The position numbers were made by a program, and so were the translations under genes. From an uncultured Blastocatellia bacterium (GTDB lineage: Bacteria; Acidobacteriota; Blastocatellia; Chloracidobacteriales; Chloracidobacteriaceae), in the NCBI GenBank assembly GCA_937934745.1, contig CALGZC010000055.1, forward strand, positions 1-64,000: a stretch of 64,000 nt of DNA, in the 5' to 3' direction. This document shows, in pieces, positions 27,666 to 40,136 of the stretch (positions are counted from its first letter, which is position 1; each line of letters starts with the position of its first letter). The notes beneath the pieces are model-generated. The model saw only the letters and a program-made list of their open reading frames with translations, did not search any database and was not told where the DNA came from.

Positions 27666-27977
27666 ATGGCGAAGAAGAAAACTCCGGGGACAACGGCAGG
27701 CCGGTTGGTGTGGAATCACTCCACCCATATTCCCGGCCTCATTCCGGTGCTAACGCGCCTGTGTACCGTGCCCGGTGTCAAGACCGTGACGCCGGGACGG
27801 CTTGCGCAGGCCAAGGGCCGCCCCACGCCACTGACCATTCGGGTGACGGTGCCGATTGTCGGCGGCTTCAAGCTCCAGGCCCGCTCCAGCGGCAGCGTCC
27901 AGGAAATTTTCGTCGTCACCTCCCTGACGGAAGCGGCCTTGCAACAGGCGATTGACCAACTTCTGGCTGACGGCTAA
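27666..27977 (+). CDS. DUF2103-like small protein
   Basis: A 103-residue protein resembling the DUF2103 family, annotated elsewhere as a predicted metal-binding protein. The WNHSTHIPGLIPVL and VQEIFVVTSL stretches look family-typical. A basic N-terminus (MAKKKTPG) suggests possible nucleic-acid contact. GGAGGGG seven bases before the ATG fixes the start at 27666. It lies 40 bases after the dehydrogenase and 26 before ligA, so is likely co-transcribed with ligA. Function unknown. Confidence 0.75.
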   Translation: MAKKKTPGTTAGRLVWNHSTHIPGLIPVLTRLCTVPGVKTVTPGRLAQAKGRPTPLTIRVTVPIVGGFKLQARSSGSVQEIFVVTSLTEAALQQAIDQLLADG

Positions 27978-27990
27978 GACGCCGACGTAG

Positions 27991-30102
<2,112 letters not shown>

Positions 30103-30442
30103 CGCCTGGTTGCTCTGCCTCCACTTGCAGACCCGCACTTTGTAAACAGGCCGCCCGGCCCAGCCGGCGGTGAGTCCCGGCGGGTAAGGCTGATTTTCTC
30201 AGGTAAGCCGGAAGGGCACGGCAGGCCGCTGGCGGTCGAGCAATAACCCGGTTGTGCTCAGCCTGTGCCGTCCGGCCCTGTCCGGCTGGCCGGGCGCACC
30301 CGCCGGACAGGCCACATAAGATCGGCGTTTTGAGCTGGTGTTCGATCTGTTCGGGCCTGCAGTAGGGCAGTAGCGATTTCCGGCCCGCATTCGGTACAGT
30401 CTGTCTCCGTCGAGATTTTTCTGGCATTGGAAGGTTTGCCTT
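30103..30442. other. Non-coding region between ligA and the alpha-galactosidase gene
   Basis: About 340 bases without a supported gene. It includes a perfect 10-bp inverted repeat, CCTGTCCGGC (30277-30286) with GCCGGACAGG (30302-30311), around a 15-base loop. This may end ligA transcription, although no T tract follows. The GTG start of the next gene is preceded by GGAAGG. Confidence 0.45.
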
Positions 30443-32023
30443 GTGCGAAAGCTGGGTATCTTGGTTGGTTGCTGTGTGCTGACTCTCGGGAGCACCCCGG
30501 GGCCTCTTCTACCGCTTACAACAGAAGCCCCGGCACAGCAGCTAACAGCGGAAGTTCCGGCGAAGGTGGCTCCCGAACCGAGCTACCCTGACATCGCGAG
30601 CAACGATGAACTGACACCGCGTCTAAACGGCCCGCGCATCGTCGGTACGACGCCCGGCCGCGAGTTCATCTACCGAATCCCGGCAACCGGCGCGCCGCCG
30701 CTCACCTACACCGTCGCCAACCTGCCTGCCGGTCTGACGTTTGACGCTACGACCGGTATCATCCGCGGGCGCGTGCTCAGAGAGGGGACAACGCCGGTCA
30801 GCATTACGATCCGCAACCGGCATGGCGTCGCACGGGCAACGCTCCGCATTGTCGCCGGGCGGAACCAACTGGCCCTGACGCCGCCGCTGGGTTGGAATTC
30901 GTGGAATGTCTGGGGGACAACCGTTTCTGATGAAAAGGTGCGTGCGGCGGCGGAAGCGCTTGAGAAAACCGGCCTGGCGGCCTGCGGGTATCGCTACGTC
31001 TGCATAGATGACGGCTGGCAGGGACGGCGCGCGCCGGATGGCACAATGCAGCCCAACGAGCGGTTTCCTGACCTGAAAGCGCTCGGCGATTTCTTGCATG
31101 CCAAAGGGTTCTTGTTCGGCATCTACACGTCGCCGGGGCCCTTCACTTGTGGGCGCTACGTGGGCAGTTGGCGGCATGAGGAAGCCGATGCCCGGCTCTA
31201 TGCTCAGTGGGGTGTGGACTATCTCAAGCATGACTGGTGCTCCTATGAAGGGATTGCCCGTCAGAAAACACCTGAAGTCCTTCAACGACCGTATGCCGTG
31301 ATGCGGGCAGCGCTCGACAAAACCGAGCGGGATATTGTTTACGCCATCTGTCAATACGGACTGGGTGAGGTCTGGACGTGGGCGCGCAACCCGGCCATCG
31401 GCGGCAATCTCTGGCGGACAACCGGCGACATTGAAGACACCTGGGAAAGCGTCTCGACAATCGGGTTTCAGCACTCGCCGCTGGCGCGTTTTGCCGGCCC
31501 CGGAGGCTGGAATGATCCGGATATGTTGGTGGTCGGGGTGGTCGGCTGGGGATCGGGGACGCGCCCCACCCGGTTGACGCCCGACGAGCAGATGACGCAC
31601 GTCACGCTGTGGGCGCTGCTTGCGGCACCGTTGATACTGGGATGCGATGTGACGCAACTCAACGAGTTTACCCGCCGGTTGTTGACCAATCCCGAAGTCA
31701 TCGCGATTGACCAGGACGAGTTGGGCATGGCCGCAACGCGCCGCGCTGCTGCCGGAGATGGGACGGAAGTCTGGGCGCGGCCGCTGGTGGACGGACGCCT
31801 GGCCGTTGGCTTGTTCAATCGCAGCGAGGAAATGCGAACGGTCTTGGCTCGCTGGAGCGATTTAGGCCTAACCGGCCGCCGCACGGTCCGGGACGTTTGG
31901 CAGCGCCGTGACGTTGGTGTGTTTGATCAGGTTTTTGCGGCGCTCGTGCCGCCGCATGGAACGCGCTTGATCGTGATCGGTCCGCCGCGTCCGATGCCGC
32001 GCAGGTCGCTGCCGTCGCCCTGA
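30443..32023 (+). CDS. Secreted GH27 alpha-galactosidase with N-terminal Ig-like (He_PIG) domain
   Basis: Hydrolyses terminal alpha-galactosides (or related alpha-linked sugars) of oligosaccharides outside the cytoplasm. 526 residues: signal peptide (1-25), a He_PIG-type Ig module (PPLTYTVANLPAGLTFDATTGIIRG, about 72-135), then the GH27 barrel starting at TPPLGWNSWNVWG. The nucleophile is Asp264 in YLKHDWC and the acid/base is Asp329 in WRTTGDIEDTW; RYVCIDDGW and GGWNDPDML are family strands. Start is GTG with GGAAGG upstream. A C-terminal all-beta domain follows. The exact glycoside is not determinable here. Confidence 0.92.
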   Translation: MRKLGILVGCCVLTLGSTPGPLLPLTTEAPAQQLTAEVPAKVAPEPSYPDIASNDELTPRLNGPRIVGTTPGREFIYRIPATGAPPLTYTVANLPAGLTFDATTGIIRGRVLREGTTPVSITIRNRHGVARATLRIVAGRNQLALTPPLGWNSWNVWGTTVSDEKVRAAAEALEKTGLAACGYRYVCIDDGWQGRRAPDGTMQPNERFPDLKALGDFLHAKGFLFGIYTSPGPFTCGRYVGSWRHEEADARLYAQWGVDYLKHDWCSYEGIARQKTPEVLQRPYAVMRAALDKTERDIVYAICQYGLGEVWTWARNPAIGGNLWRTTGDIEDTWESVSTIGFQHSPLARFAGPGGWNDPDMLVVGVVGWGSGTRPTRLTPDEQMTHVTLWALLAAPLILGCDVTQLNEFTRRLLTNPEVIAIDQDELGMAATRRAAAGDGTEVWARPLVDGRLAVGLFNRSEEMRTVLARWSDLGLTGRRTVRDVWQRRDVGVFDQVFAALVPPHGTRLIVIGPPRPMPRRSLPSP

Positions 32024-32148
32024 AGTGATGACGATGCGCCGTCTGCGCACGGCACCGACCCGGCGCACCATAAAGCTTTCTCACGTTGGCAGCGTGTTCT
32101 ACGATGGTGTCACGGTCTCCAACTCCAGCTCGCCGAAAGCCCGCACCA

Positions 32149-32700
32149 ATGTCTGCTTCATCCGATCTGTCCCGCGCCGCGTTGCTCGAACTGCTGGCGC
32201 AGCATCTTGAAACTACCCTCGCCGAGCTGACGGCCCTGCCTGCCGACCGGCGTTTACACCCACTGAAACCCAGTCGTGCCAACCCCGCCATCATCTGGAC
32301 CCCCAGTGATCACGTTGCGCACCTAATCGGCGTGGAACAGTATTTCAACCGCCTTATTGAAGGCCTTATTGAACAGGCGGCGGCGCAGCCACCGACCGCC
32401 GAGACGCCGGCGCAGCCACCGGCTCCTTCGCCAGTGGAGGCAATGGCGGCGGTGCATGCCCTCAACGACCGGTGGATTCTGAAGCAACGGGATAAAACCT
32501 TTGATGAGTTGGTGGCAATGGCCCGCGCCACCCGTGCCCAGAGCCTAGCGCTTCTGGAACGTCTCACCGACGAGCAACTGGCCCTGACACTGCCCGTTCC
32601 GTGGGGGACGGCGACTGTTGCCGAACTCTTCGCCTTGTACGCGCGGCATACGGACATGCATCTGGAATTCATTCGTACAGGGTTGGCCGCACCGGCATGA
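32149..32700 (+). CDS. DinB-like four-helix-bundle protein
   Basis: A 183-residue protein with the DinB/YfiT four-helix pattern. Likely metal ligands are His residues in SDHVAHLIGVEQYF and ARHTDMHLEFIRTG. Family members include thiol S-transferases (bacillithiol, mycothiol) and many of unknown role, so no reaction is assigned. The start at 32149 is internal to the track ORF and fits the family. Its TGA overlaps the ATG of the MFS gene (ATGA), linking the two. Confidence 0.75.
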   Translation: MSASSDLSRAALLELLAQHLETTLAELTALPADRRLHPLKPSRANPAIIWTPSDHVAHLIGVEQYFNRLIEGLIEQAAAQPPTAETPAQPPAPSPVEAMAAVHALNDRWILKQRDKTFDELVAMARATRAQSLALLERLTDEQLALTLPVPWGTATVAELFALYARHTDMHLEFIRTGLAAPA

Positions 32701-33944
32701 CATCGCCGCCGGCCTCGGCTTTGGCTGCCGTACTGCTCGGTAATACGTTGATGCGGATTGCCGGAGCGACCGGCGGTGTGCTGATCGGGTTGTATCTGTC
32801 CGCCCTGGTGGCACAGGGACGAATGCTTGACGCCGGACTTGTCGGCGCGCTCACGGCAGTCGCCTTCGGGGCAGAACTCGTCGGGGCGCTCCCAATGGGG
32901 ATGCTGGCCGATGCATGGACGCCCCGGACACTGATGACCTATGGCGCGCTGCTGGGAGCCGGTGCCGTGCAGTTGTTCGGGCTAAGTGAACTGGTCGGCC
33001 TCTTTGTTGTCGCGCGCGCGCTGGAAGGGTTAGCCGTTGCCGCAACAACGCCCTCGGTGCTTGCCTTTCTGACGGAAGCCACGGCGACCGACGCAGTGCG
33101 GCGCGGTAAGGTCATGAGTTGCTTTGAGGCATCGCTGCTCGGCGGGCTTGCGTTCGGCGGCCTGCTCGCCGCTTTCCTGTGGCGAACGATCGGCGTCTGG
33201 AGCTTCTCCGCCGCCGCCGGGCTGTATGTCGCCGCAGCAGGACTCTTTGTGTCCGGTGCGCAGGGCGGCAGGCATCCAGTGGACGCTTGGGCTGGGTTGC
33301 GTGGTGCGTTAGCCGCCCCTCTGCTGCGCCACCTGGCACCGGCCTGGGTATGCGTCAATGCGATGGTCGGCGTCTGGTTGGGTTCAACCCTTCCGTTTGT
33401 TCTCACCGTACCGGAACGGCGCGGACAGTTTCTGACCGGTATTTTCGCAACCAACCCGGACGGCGTTGGCTGGGCGTTGGTGGGCTACGCCATAGTGTTT
33501 GCAACGGGTGTTACCGGATGGAGTTTGATCCTGCATCGCTTCCGGCGCATGACCGTACTGCGCCTGGCGCTTGGGGGACTGTTGCTTGCCTGCCTTGGCC
33601 TTTATGCGCTTAACCACGCTGGTGAACAGCCGCCGGCCGTCCGGTGGTGCATCGGCGCCGGAACGGCCCTGGCCATCATGGTGGAAAGTGGTTTCACGCC
33701 GACGGCCTTAGCGCTCTTGGGGGAAGCCGTTGGCGAGCAGGCCGGGCGCGGCGCCACGATGGGCGTGTACTCGGTGTTGTTGGGCATCGGCGCTGTCGCC
33801 GGGTCGGTGTTGGGTGGAATCGGCGCATCGTGGGCAGCCATGGATGGTTTGATTGCCGTAACGGTGTTGTTGGCGCTGGGCGCCTTCCTGGGGGTTGAAT
33901 GGCTGGCACGCCACACAGTGCCGCCGGCGGGCAGTAGGGGCTGA
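32697..33944 (+). CDS. MFS transporter
   Basis: Major facilitator superfamily inner-membrane transporter, 415 residues with 12 predicted helices. The loop between helices 2 and 3 reads GMLADAWTPRTLMTYG, close to the MFS motif A. A helix-4 VVARALEGLAVAATTPSVLAFLTE and a C-terminal half beginning near LRHLAPAWVCV complete the fold. The start overlaps the stop of the DinB-like gene by ATGA. Substrate unknown; drug or metabolite efflux would be a guess. Confidence 0.87.
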   Translation: MTSPPASALAAVLLGNTLMRIAGATGGVLIGLYLSALVAQGRMLDAGLVGALTAVAFGAELVGALPMGMLADAWTPRTLMTYGALLGAGAVQLFGLSELVGLFVVARALEGLAVAATTPSVLAFLTEATATDAVRRGKVMSCFEASLLGGLAFGGLLAAFLWRTIGVWSFSAAAGLYVAAAGLFVSGAQGGRHPVDAWAGLRGALAAPLLRHLAPAWVCVNAMVGVWLGSTLPFVLTVPERRGQFLTGIFATNPDGVGWALVGYAIVFATGVTGWSLILHRFRRMTVLRLALGGLLLACLGLYALNHAGEQPPAVRWCIGAGTALAIMVESGFTPTALALLGEAVGEQAGRGATMGVYSVLLGIGAVAGSVLGGIGASWAAMDGLIAVTVLLALGAFLGVEWLARHTVPPAGSRG

Positions 33945-34131
33945 GTTGCCCCCGCGGCGAGGCGCTGCCCTGACTGGCAACCTTCCGCCGGCGATGCCCA
34001 CGTCCTGCGGTCGGAAGCTTGTTTTTCGCAAAACAGATTGTAAAAGGGCAGAGATGGTTTTACAGACCTGTGGCATCGTGTAGGATGCCGCTCAACTTCC
34101 TCATCTTCTCCCAACACGAGGCTGTTTCTGG

Positions 34132-35340
34132 ATGACGCGCGACGCTTTCATTTTCGATGCGATTCGTACGCCGCGCGGGCGCGGTAAAGCGTCCGGTGCG
34201 CTGTACGAAATCAAGCCCATTGACCTTGTCGCCCAATTGCTGCGCGAGCTACAACGCCGCAACGGGTTTGACACCGGCGATGTGGACGATGTCATTTTGG
34301 GCTGCGTAACGCCCATCGGCGACCAAGGTGCCAACATTGCCAAAACAGCAGCGCTGTACGCCGGCTATGCCGAGACGGTTGCCGGTCAGCAAATCAATCG
34401 TTTCTGTGCGTCGGGGCTAGAAGCGGTCAATCACGCAGCCATGCGCGTCCGCTCCGGCTGGGAAGACCTGGTAATCGGCGGCGGGGTCGAGTCTATGAGC
34501 CGTGTGCCGATGGGCACCGACGGCGGCGCGATGATGCTCGATCCGATGGTTAGCGCAACGCTCCGGTTTGTCCCGCAGGGGATCGGCGCCGACCTAATCG
34601 CGACGCTGGAAAACTTTTCCCGCGCAGATGTGGACGGCTACGCGTTACGGTCCCATCAACGCGCAGCACACGCGACGGCAAACGGTTATTTCAAGCGGTC
34701 GCTCATTCCGGTTGTGGATATGAACGGCCTGCCGATCCTCGACCACGACGAACTCATTCGTCCCGACACCAGCCTGGAAGCCCTTGCCCAGCTCCAACCT
34801 TCGTTTGTGTCAACCGGTGAGCTTGGCTTTGACGCCGTTGCCCAGTTGCGCTATCCCGGCGTCGAGCGGATTCGCCATGTCCACACGGCAGGCAACTCCT
34901 CAGGCATTGTGGACGGGGCCGCGCTGGTGCTGGTCGGCAGCCGCGAAAAAGGCGCGGCCCTGGGGTTGAAACCGCGCGCACGGATCGTTGCAGCCGCCGT
35001 GACGGGGAGTGAGCCGACCATCATGTTGACCGGCCCCATGCCGGCAACGCGCAAGGCCCTCGCCAAGGCCGGTATGACGCTTGCAGATATTGACCTGTTT
35101 GAAGTCAACGAAGCATTTGCGTCGGTCGTCTTGAAGTTCGCCCGCGACCTAGACGTTGAGCTTGAGAAAATCAATGTCAACGGCGGCGCCATTGCGATGG
35201 GCCATCCGCTCGGTGCCACCGGTGCGATGTTGCTCGGTACGGCGCTGGACGAATTAGAACGACGCGACAAAACAACCGCGCTGATCACGCTCTGTGTCGG
35301 CGGCGGCATGGGGATTGCCACCATCATCGAACGGGTCTGA
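34132..35340 (+). CDS. fadA: Acetyl-CoA acyltransferase (thiolase)
   Basis: Thiolytic cleavage of 3-ketoacyl-CoA in beta-oxidation, 402 residues. Nucleophile Cys92 in [20 protein letters not shown], His in [16 protein letters not shown], and the second Cys in LCVGGGMG are all present. Gene order with the following FadB-type gene (16 bases between) indicates a fatty-acid oxidation operon. The symbol reflects this context; an acetoacetyl-CoA thiolase role cannot be excluded. Confidence 0.94.
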   Translation: MTRDAFIFDAIRTPRGRGKASGALYEIKPIDLVAQLLRELQRRNGFDTGDVDDVILGCVTPIGDQGANIAKTAALYAGYAETVAGQQINRFCASGLEAVNHAAMRVRSGWEDLVIGGGVESMSRVPMGTDGGAMMLDPMVSATLRFVPQGIGADLIATLENFSRADVDGYALRSHQRAAHATANGYFKRSLIPVVDMNGLPILDHDELIRPDTSLEALAQLQPSFVSTGELGFDAVAQLRYPGVERIRHVHTAGNSSGIVDGAALVLVGSREKGAALGLKPRARIVAAAVTGSEPTIMLTGPMPATRKALAKAGMTLADIDLFEVNEAFASVVLKFARDLDVELEKINVNGGAIAMGHPLGATGAMLLGTALDELERRDKTTALITLCVGGGMGIATIIERV

Positions 35341-35356
35341 ACCGGAAAGGAAGTCT

Positions 35357-37489
35357 ATGGTGTTTCGGTACGAAAAGGATACGGAAAACATTGTGACCAT
35401 CACGATGGACATGCCGAATCGGTCGGCAAATGTCATCAATGCGGAGTTTAACGCGGCACTGGCCGAGACCTTTGCACGGCTCAAAGCCGAAACCGATGTG
35501 GCCGGGGTCATCATCACGTCGGCAAAAAAGACGTTTCTGGCCGGTGCCGACCTAGAACCGATGCTTGAAGTGCGCGACGCCGGTGCGCTCTTCAACGAGA
35601 TTCAGCAGGTCAAACGTATCTTTCGCGGCATGGAAACGTTTGGGAAACCGTTTGTCGCGGCCATCAACGGCGCAGCCATGGGCGGCGGCCTGGAGCTGGC
35701 GCTGGCTTGCCACTACCGGGTTTTGCTTGACCGCCCAGACGCGCAGGTCGGACTGCCGGAGGTGACACTGGGCCTCATTCCGGGTGGCGGCGGTGTGACG
35801 CGCCTGACACGCATGCTGGGCCTTGAAACAGCGCTACCGCTGTTGACCGAAGGAAAGCGCCTTTCGCCTGCCGAAGCAAAGGCGCTGGGCATTGTCAACG
35901 AACTTGCCGCGACGCCGGATGAACTCATCACCAAGGCCAAGGCGTGGATTCGCGCCAACCCCCAACCACAGCAGCCGTGGGATACAAAGGGCTACCGCTT
36001 GCCGGGCGGTGATCCCCGGACGCCTAAAACAGCCCAGATCGTCATGGCAGCGCCGGCCGTTCTGCTCAAGAAGACACGTGGCAACTTCCCCGCCCCACTG
36101 GCGATTCTCAGCGCCGCCGTCGAAGGCGCACTGGTGGATTTTGATACGGCCGACCGCATTGAGTCGCGGTACCTGGCCAAGATTGCGACCGGGCAAGTCG
36201 CCAAAAACATGATCACAGCCTTCTGGTTTCAGCTCAACAAAATCAACGGTGGCGGCAGCCGTCCAGCCGATGTGCCGCCGGCAACTTTTAGTAAGGTTGG
36301 GATTCTGGGCGCCGGCATGATGGGCAGTGGGATTGCGTACGCCTGTGCCTCGGCCGGATTGTCGGTCGTGCTAAAGGATGTCACCCTGGAACAGGCTGAA
36401 AAAGGCAAAGCCTACACGGAAAAGGTGCTGCGCCCGCGTGTAGAGAAGGGCCGGATGACCGAGGAACAACTGGCTGCAACGTTGGCGCGGATTCACCCGA
36501 CAACGAAAGCCGAGGACCTGCGCGGATGTGAACTCATCATCGAGGCCGTCTTTGAGGACCGGGCCGTGAAGCGCGATGCAACCCAAGAGGCTGAAGCCCA
36601 GCTTGCGCCAACGGCAATTTTTGCGTCCAACACCTCGACGCTGCCGATTACCAGCTTGGCGCAAGTTTCCGAACGGCCGGAAAATTTCATCGGACTGCAT
36701 TTCTTCTCGCCGGTGGACAAGATGCCGTTGGTTGAAATTATTGTCGGTGAGAAGACGTCGCCCGAAACCCTGGCCCGGAGCTTTGACTTTGTCCGGCAAA
36801 TCAAAAAGACGCCGATTGTCGTCAATGATAGTCGTGGTTTTTACACCTCGCGCGTTTTTGCGACATATACTTCGGAAGGTATGACGCTGTTGGCCGAAGG
36901 GCAGGCGGCGAGCCTGATTGAAGCTGCGGGGATGCAGGCCGGCATGCCCGTCGGCCCGCTGGCAGTTTCCGACGAGGTGAGCCTGAAGCTGATGCAGCAT
37001 GTCCGGCGGCAGACGGAACAGGACCTGGCCGCCGAAGGGAAGCCCATTCCTGACCAACCGTCAAACCGCGTATTGGACGCTATGCTGGCGCAGGGGCGCG
37101 CTGGCAAGGCCGCCGGGGCCGGCTTTTACGAATATCCACCGGAAGGGCGGAAGTTCCTCTGGCCTGGTCTGCGTGAGTTGTTCCCATCGCAGGCAGCATT
37201 GCCGTTTGACGACATTCGCGACCGACTGTTGTTCATTCAAGCGTTAGAAACCGTTCGCTGTCTGGAGGAAAACGTCGTGCGGTCGGTGGCGGATGCCAAC
37301 ATCGGCAGTCTGTTTGGGTGGGGCTTCCCGGCATACACCGGAGGGACACTGCAATTGATCAACAGCTATGGCGTTCAAGCCTTTGTCGCGCGTGCACAGA
37401 CGCTGGCCGCCAAGTATGGGCCACGCTTTAGTCCGCCGGCACGGTTGCTGGCAATGGCCGAGGCCGGTGAGTCATTTCCAACCTTGTGA
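35357..37489 (+). CDS. fadB: Bifunctional enoyl-CoA hydratase/3-hydroxyacyl-CoA dehydrogenase (FadB/FadJ type)
   Basis: Multifunctional beta-oxidation subunit of 710 residues. The N-terminal crotonase domain has the oxyanion-hole stretch VAAINGAAMGGGLELALACHY and the catalytic-loop region PDAQVGLPEVTLGLIPGGGGVTRL. The dehydrogenase part begins near residue 310 (KVGILGAGMMGSGIAYACASAG) with FIGLHFFSPVDKMPLVEII. The start at 35357 has AAGGAAG upstream; the 21 extra track codons overlap fadA. With the thiolase it would complete the last three steps of the beta-oxidation spiral. Confidence 0.96.
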   Translation: MVFRYEKDTENIVTITMDMPNRSANVINAEFNAALAETFARLKAETDVAGVIITSAKKTFLAGADLEPMLEVRDAGALFNEIQQVKRIFRGMETFGKPFVAAINGAAMGGGLELALACHYRVLLDRPDAQVGLPEVTLGLIPGGGGVTRLTRMLGLETALPLLTEGKRLSPAEAKALGIVNELAATPDELITKAKAWIRANPQPQQPWDTKGYRLPGGDPRTPKTAQIVMAAPAVLLKKTRGNFPAPLAILSAAVEGALVDFDTADRIESRYLAKIATGQVAKNMITAFWFQLNKINGGGSRPADVPPATFSKVGILGAGMMGSGIAYACASAGLSVVLKDVTLEQAEKGKAYTEKVLRPRVEKGRMTEEQLAATLARIHPTTKAEDLRGCELIIEAVFEDRAVKRDATQEAEAQLAPTAIFASNTSTLPITSLAQVSERPENFIGLHFFSPVDKMPLVEIIVGEKTSPETLARSFDFVRQIKKTPIVVNDSRGFYTSRVFATYTSEGMTLLAEGQAASLIEAAGMQAGMPVGPLAVSDEVSLKLMQHVRRQTEQDLAAEGKPIPDQPSNRVLDAMLAQGRAGKAAGAGFYEYPPEGRKFLWPGLRELFPSQAALPFDDIRDRLLFIQALETVRCLEENVVRSVADANIGSLFGWGFPAYTGGTLQLINSYGVQAFVARAQTLAAKYGPRFSPPARLLAMAEAGESFPTL

Positions 37490-37547
37490 CGTTCGACTTT
37501 TGAACGTGCCTCAGACCCGGCAGATGGCACCTCCCGATCACTAACCC

Positions 37548-38885
37548 ATGGCCGATATTCCGATTGACATCTTTGCCTATGGCGTTCCTGAGCGCGTCCT
37601 AAACGAGTTCGAGAACGCCTTCGGGCCGCGCTTCCGATTTGTCACCGTCGCCAATGAAATGGCGCTGCGCGAACAACTCAGCCGGGTGGCGGCGCCTGTT
37701 GTGTTGTGTGGCAACACCGACTGTTTGAAATCTGAAGTCTCCCTTGTCGGACGGTTGTCCGAGTGGCATCAGGCAGCGCAGGTGATTGTGCTGATCGAGT
37801 TGCCGGGCGTGGCAGCTACACTGGAGGCGCTGCAGGCGCGACATCGTTTCCGTTACATTAGCCTGCCCCTGGATCGCTTTGCGGCCTGCCAGACGCTCGA
37901 AGCCGCGGCCGAAACGGCCGCTTTGCAGAAAGAAAACAGTCAGCTCATCGGCGACTTGGAGCGTTATTTTTCCACGCTGCGCGAGATTTCAGAGGAACGC
38001 TTCAAACAGCTCATGCAAGATCGGGATGAATATCGGCAGCAGTACCGACGCTTGCTTGAGAGCATCCGCAATGCAGAGCACATCCAGCGCGCCGTCTTGC
38101 CATCCGAGGAGAAGCTGGAAGCGGTCATCCCGCAGTACATGCTGATCTACAGGCCGCGCGACATTGTGTCCGGTGATTTTTACTGGATGCACATTGTCAA
38201 GGACGAAGAGCGGACGGCGTTTTACCTGGCCGTCGCGGATTGCACCGGCCACGGTATCCCCGGCGCATTTCTTGCAATGGTCGGCATGACCTTACTCAAC
38301 CAAGTTGTGGCGCAGCATCCGTGGCAGCCGCCGGGTAGAATTCTGGGACACCTACACGACGGCTTCCGGCACGTACTGCGCCAGAGGCAGCAGCCGATTG
38401 ATGACGGCATGGAGGTCTGCCTCTGCCGGCTAGAAGGTACACAGGTGACTTTTGCCGGTGCGCGGCGTCCACTGTACATCGTTTCACCTTCGGACGACCA
38501 ACAGTGGTTTTTGCAGGAGCTCAAGGGCGACAAGCGGACCATCGGCGGTGGGCGGAAGTATGAGAGGTGGCGCTACACCGACCGGGAGCTTGAGGTGCCG
38601 TGCGGCACGATGCTTTATCTGACAACCGACGGCTATGCCGATCAATCAAACCCACAGTCAGAGCGCTATGGCGCACACCGGTTGCGGAACAAACTGCTGG
38701 AAGTCGCGCCGATGACCTGCACGGGACAGCGGTTTGCTTTGGAAAAGGAACTGCTGCATTTTCAGCAAAATGAGCGGCAGCGCGACGATATCACGATGCT
38801 CGGTGTCCGAGTGCCGATTGTTTCGGGGACGGCGCAACAACTGCCCTCCGGATCGTTCAGCATTACCGGTAATCTCATTCTGTAG
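37548..38885 (+). CDS. SpoIIE-type PP2C serine phosphatase with N-terminal degenerate receiver-like domain
   Basis: Signalling phosphatase of 445 residues. The N-terminal 120 residues resemble a receiver fold lacking a clear phospho-Asp pocket. A coiled coil (about 125-180) follows, then the SpoIIE/PP2C domain with metal-binding motifs SGDFYWM, VADCTGHGIPGAFLAMVG, TTDGYADQSN and RDDITMLGVRV. Such proteins act on anti-anti-sigma factors in partner switching or on stress pathways, but no STAS or HPK gene is adjacent. Single gene. Confidence 0.9.
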   Translation: MADIPIDIFAYGVPERVLNEFENAFGPRFRFVTVANEMALREQLSRVAAPVVLCGNTDCLKSEVSLVGRLSEWHQAAQVIVLIELPGVAATLEALQARHRFRYISLPLDRFAACQTLEAAAETAALQKENSQLIGDLERYFSTLREISEERFKQLMQDRDEYRQQYRRLLESIRNAEHIQRAVLPSEEKLEAVIPQYMLIYRPRDIVSGDFYWMHIVKDEERTAFYLAVADCTGHGIPGAFLAMVGMTLLNQVVAQHPWQPPGRILGHLHDGFRHVLRQRQQPIDDGMEVCLCRLEGTQVTFAGARRPLYIVSPSDDQQWFLQELKGDKRTIGGGRKYERWRYTDRELEVPCGTMLYLTTDGYADQSNPQSERYGAHRLRNKLLEVAPMTCTGQRFALEKELLHFQQNERQRDDITMLGVRVPIVSGTAQQLPSGSFSITGNLIL

Positions 38886-39095
38886 GGTCTTCTGTCGAGC
38901 CTTTGGCATTGCATTTGCCCTGTGCCCAGGACCAGCTGCGCGGCGTTCCGGGCACCACCTACCGGTTTCGGGCACGGGGCGCGCCGGTGGACGTGCGCGG
39001 GTCTTGTTGGGCCTTGCGCCGGCATCCTTCCACTGTCGGTCAACACGGCTGTCAGTCAACACCGAGCCAGTCAATGCCGCTGGTTTGGAATGCGC

Positions 39096-40136
39096 CTACC
39101 GCGGGTAAAGCCGGTGGTTGTCAATTTTTTCGAGGGCGCCGCCGAATGCAAACTGCCGTACAGTTTCACCGTGGAGAAAACGATGTAGGAACCCAAGCTC
39201 GATGTCGCTCGCCTGCGTCAAACGCGCCAGGTGTTCCTCACTGAGGCGAAAGTCAAGGCAGGCGAGATTATCCTTGAGCTGGGGCAGCGTGCGGGCGCCC
39301 AAAATCGGAATAATCGGCTGCGGACGTTGACGCAGCCAGTTAATCGCCACTTGCGCCGGAGACCGTCCGATGTCCTCGGCAATCGTCATCACCAATTGCG
39401 CCAGTTCGCGGTCGCGGTCTTTGGTGGCTTTGAGGCGTCCGGGTGGCGGATCGCCCTCCTTGAGGGTGTTGTATTTACCGGTCAGCACGCCGCCGCCCAG
39501 CGGACTCCACGCGGTCACCCCAATGTCAAAGTGGGCCGCCATCGGTAACAGCTCACGTTCCGGCCTGCGTTCGCGCAGGGAATACTCAATCTGCAAACCG
39601 ACAAATGGCGTCCAGCCACGTAGCGTCGCGAGTGTATTGGCTGCCGCGACAATCCAGGCCGGAGTGTCGGAAATCCCTGCGTAGAGAATCTTGCCCTGTC
39701 GGACAAGATCATCAAATCCACGCATGATTTCCTCGAGTGGCGTCGTAAAGTCCCAGACGTGAAGCCACAGCAGGTCAATGTAGTCGGTTTGAAGGCGACG
39801 CAGGCTCGCCTCGACGGCCTGCATCAGGTTTTTGCGGTGATTGCCGGAGGCATTGACTTCGCCACAGCCGCTGGTGTCGAGACTGTACTTGGTGGCAATC
39901 ACCCAGCGGTCACGCTCACCTTGAATAAATTCGCCGATGAAGGTTTCGCTTTCGCCTTTGGTGTAAAAGTTCGCCGTGTCAATGAAGTTGCCGCCTGCCT
40001 CAGCATAGGCTTCAAACATCGCGCGACTTTCCGCCTTGGAGGCGCCTGTCCCCCAAGCTTCACCAAAGGTCATGGCGCCTAAGCACAGCTCAGAAACCCG
40101 CAGCCCACTCGCGCCCAGCAGTTTGTATCGCATCAT
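39096..40136 (-). CDS. Aldo/keto reductase
   Basis: NADPH-dependent carbonyl reductase of the AKR superfamily, 346 residues. The tetrad is visible: Asp and Tyr in NFIDTANFYTKGESE, Lys in VIATKYSLD, and His in LLWLHVWDFTTPLEE. The cofactor-binding end shows PIIPILGARTLPQLKDNL. The start is one of two adjacent ATGs (40136 or 40133) with GAAGGA upstream; the track start is 37 codons too long. Substrate not determinable. Divergent from the Usp gene. Confidence 0.92.
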   Translation of the reverse strand: MMRYKLLGASGLRVSELCLGAMTFGEAWGTGASKAESRAMFEAYAEAGGNFIDTANFYTKGESETFIGEFIQGERDRWVIATKYSLDTSGCGEVNASGNHRKNLMQAVEASLRRLQTDYIDLLWLHVWDFTTPLEEIMRGFDDLVRQGKILYAGISDTPAWIVAAANTLATLRGWTPFVGLQIEYSLRERRPERELLPMAAHFDIGVTAWSPLGGGVLTGKYNTLKEGDPPPGRLKATKDRDRELAQLVMTIAEDIGRSPAQVAINWLRQRPQPIIPILGARTLPQLKDNLACLDFRLSEEHLARLTQASDIELGFLHRFLHGETVRQFAFGGALEKIDNHRLYPR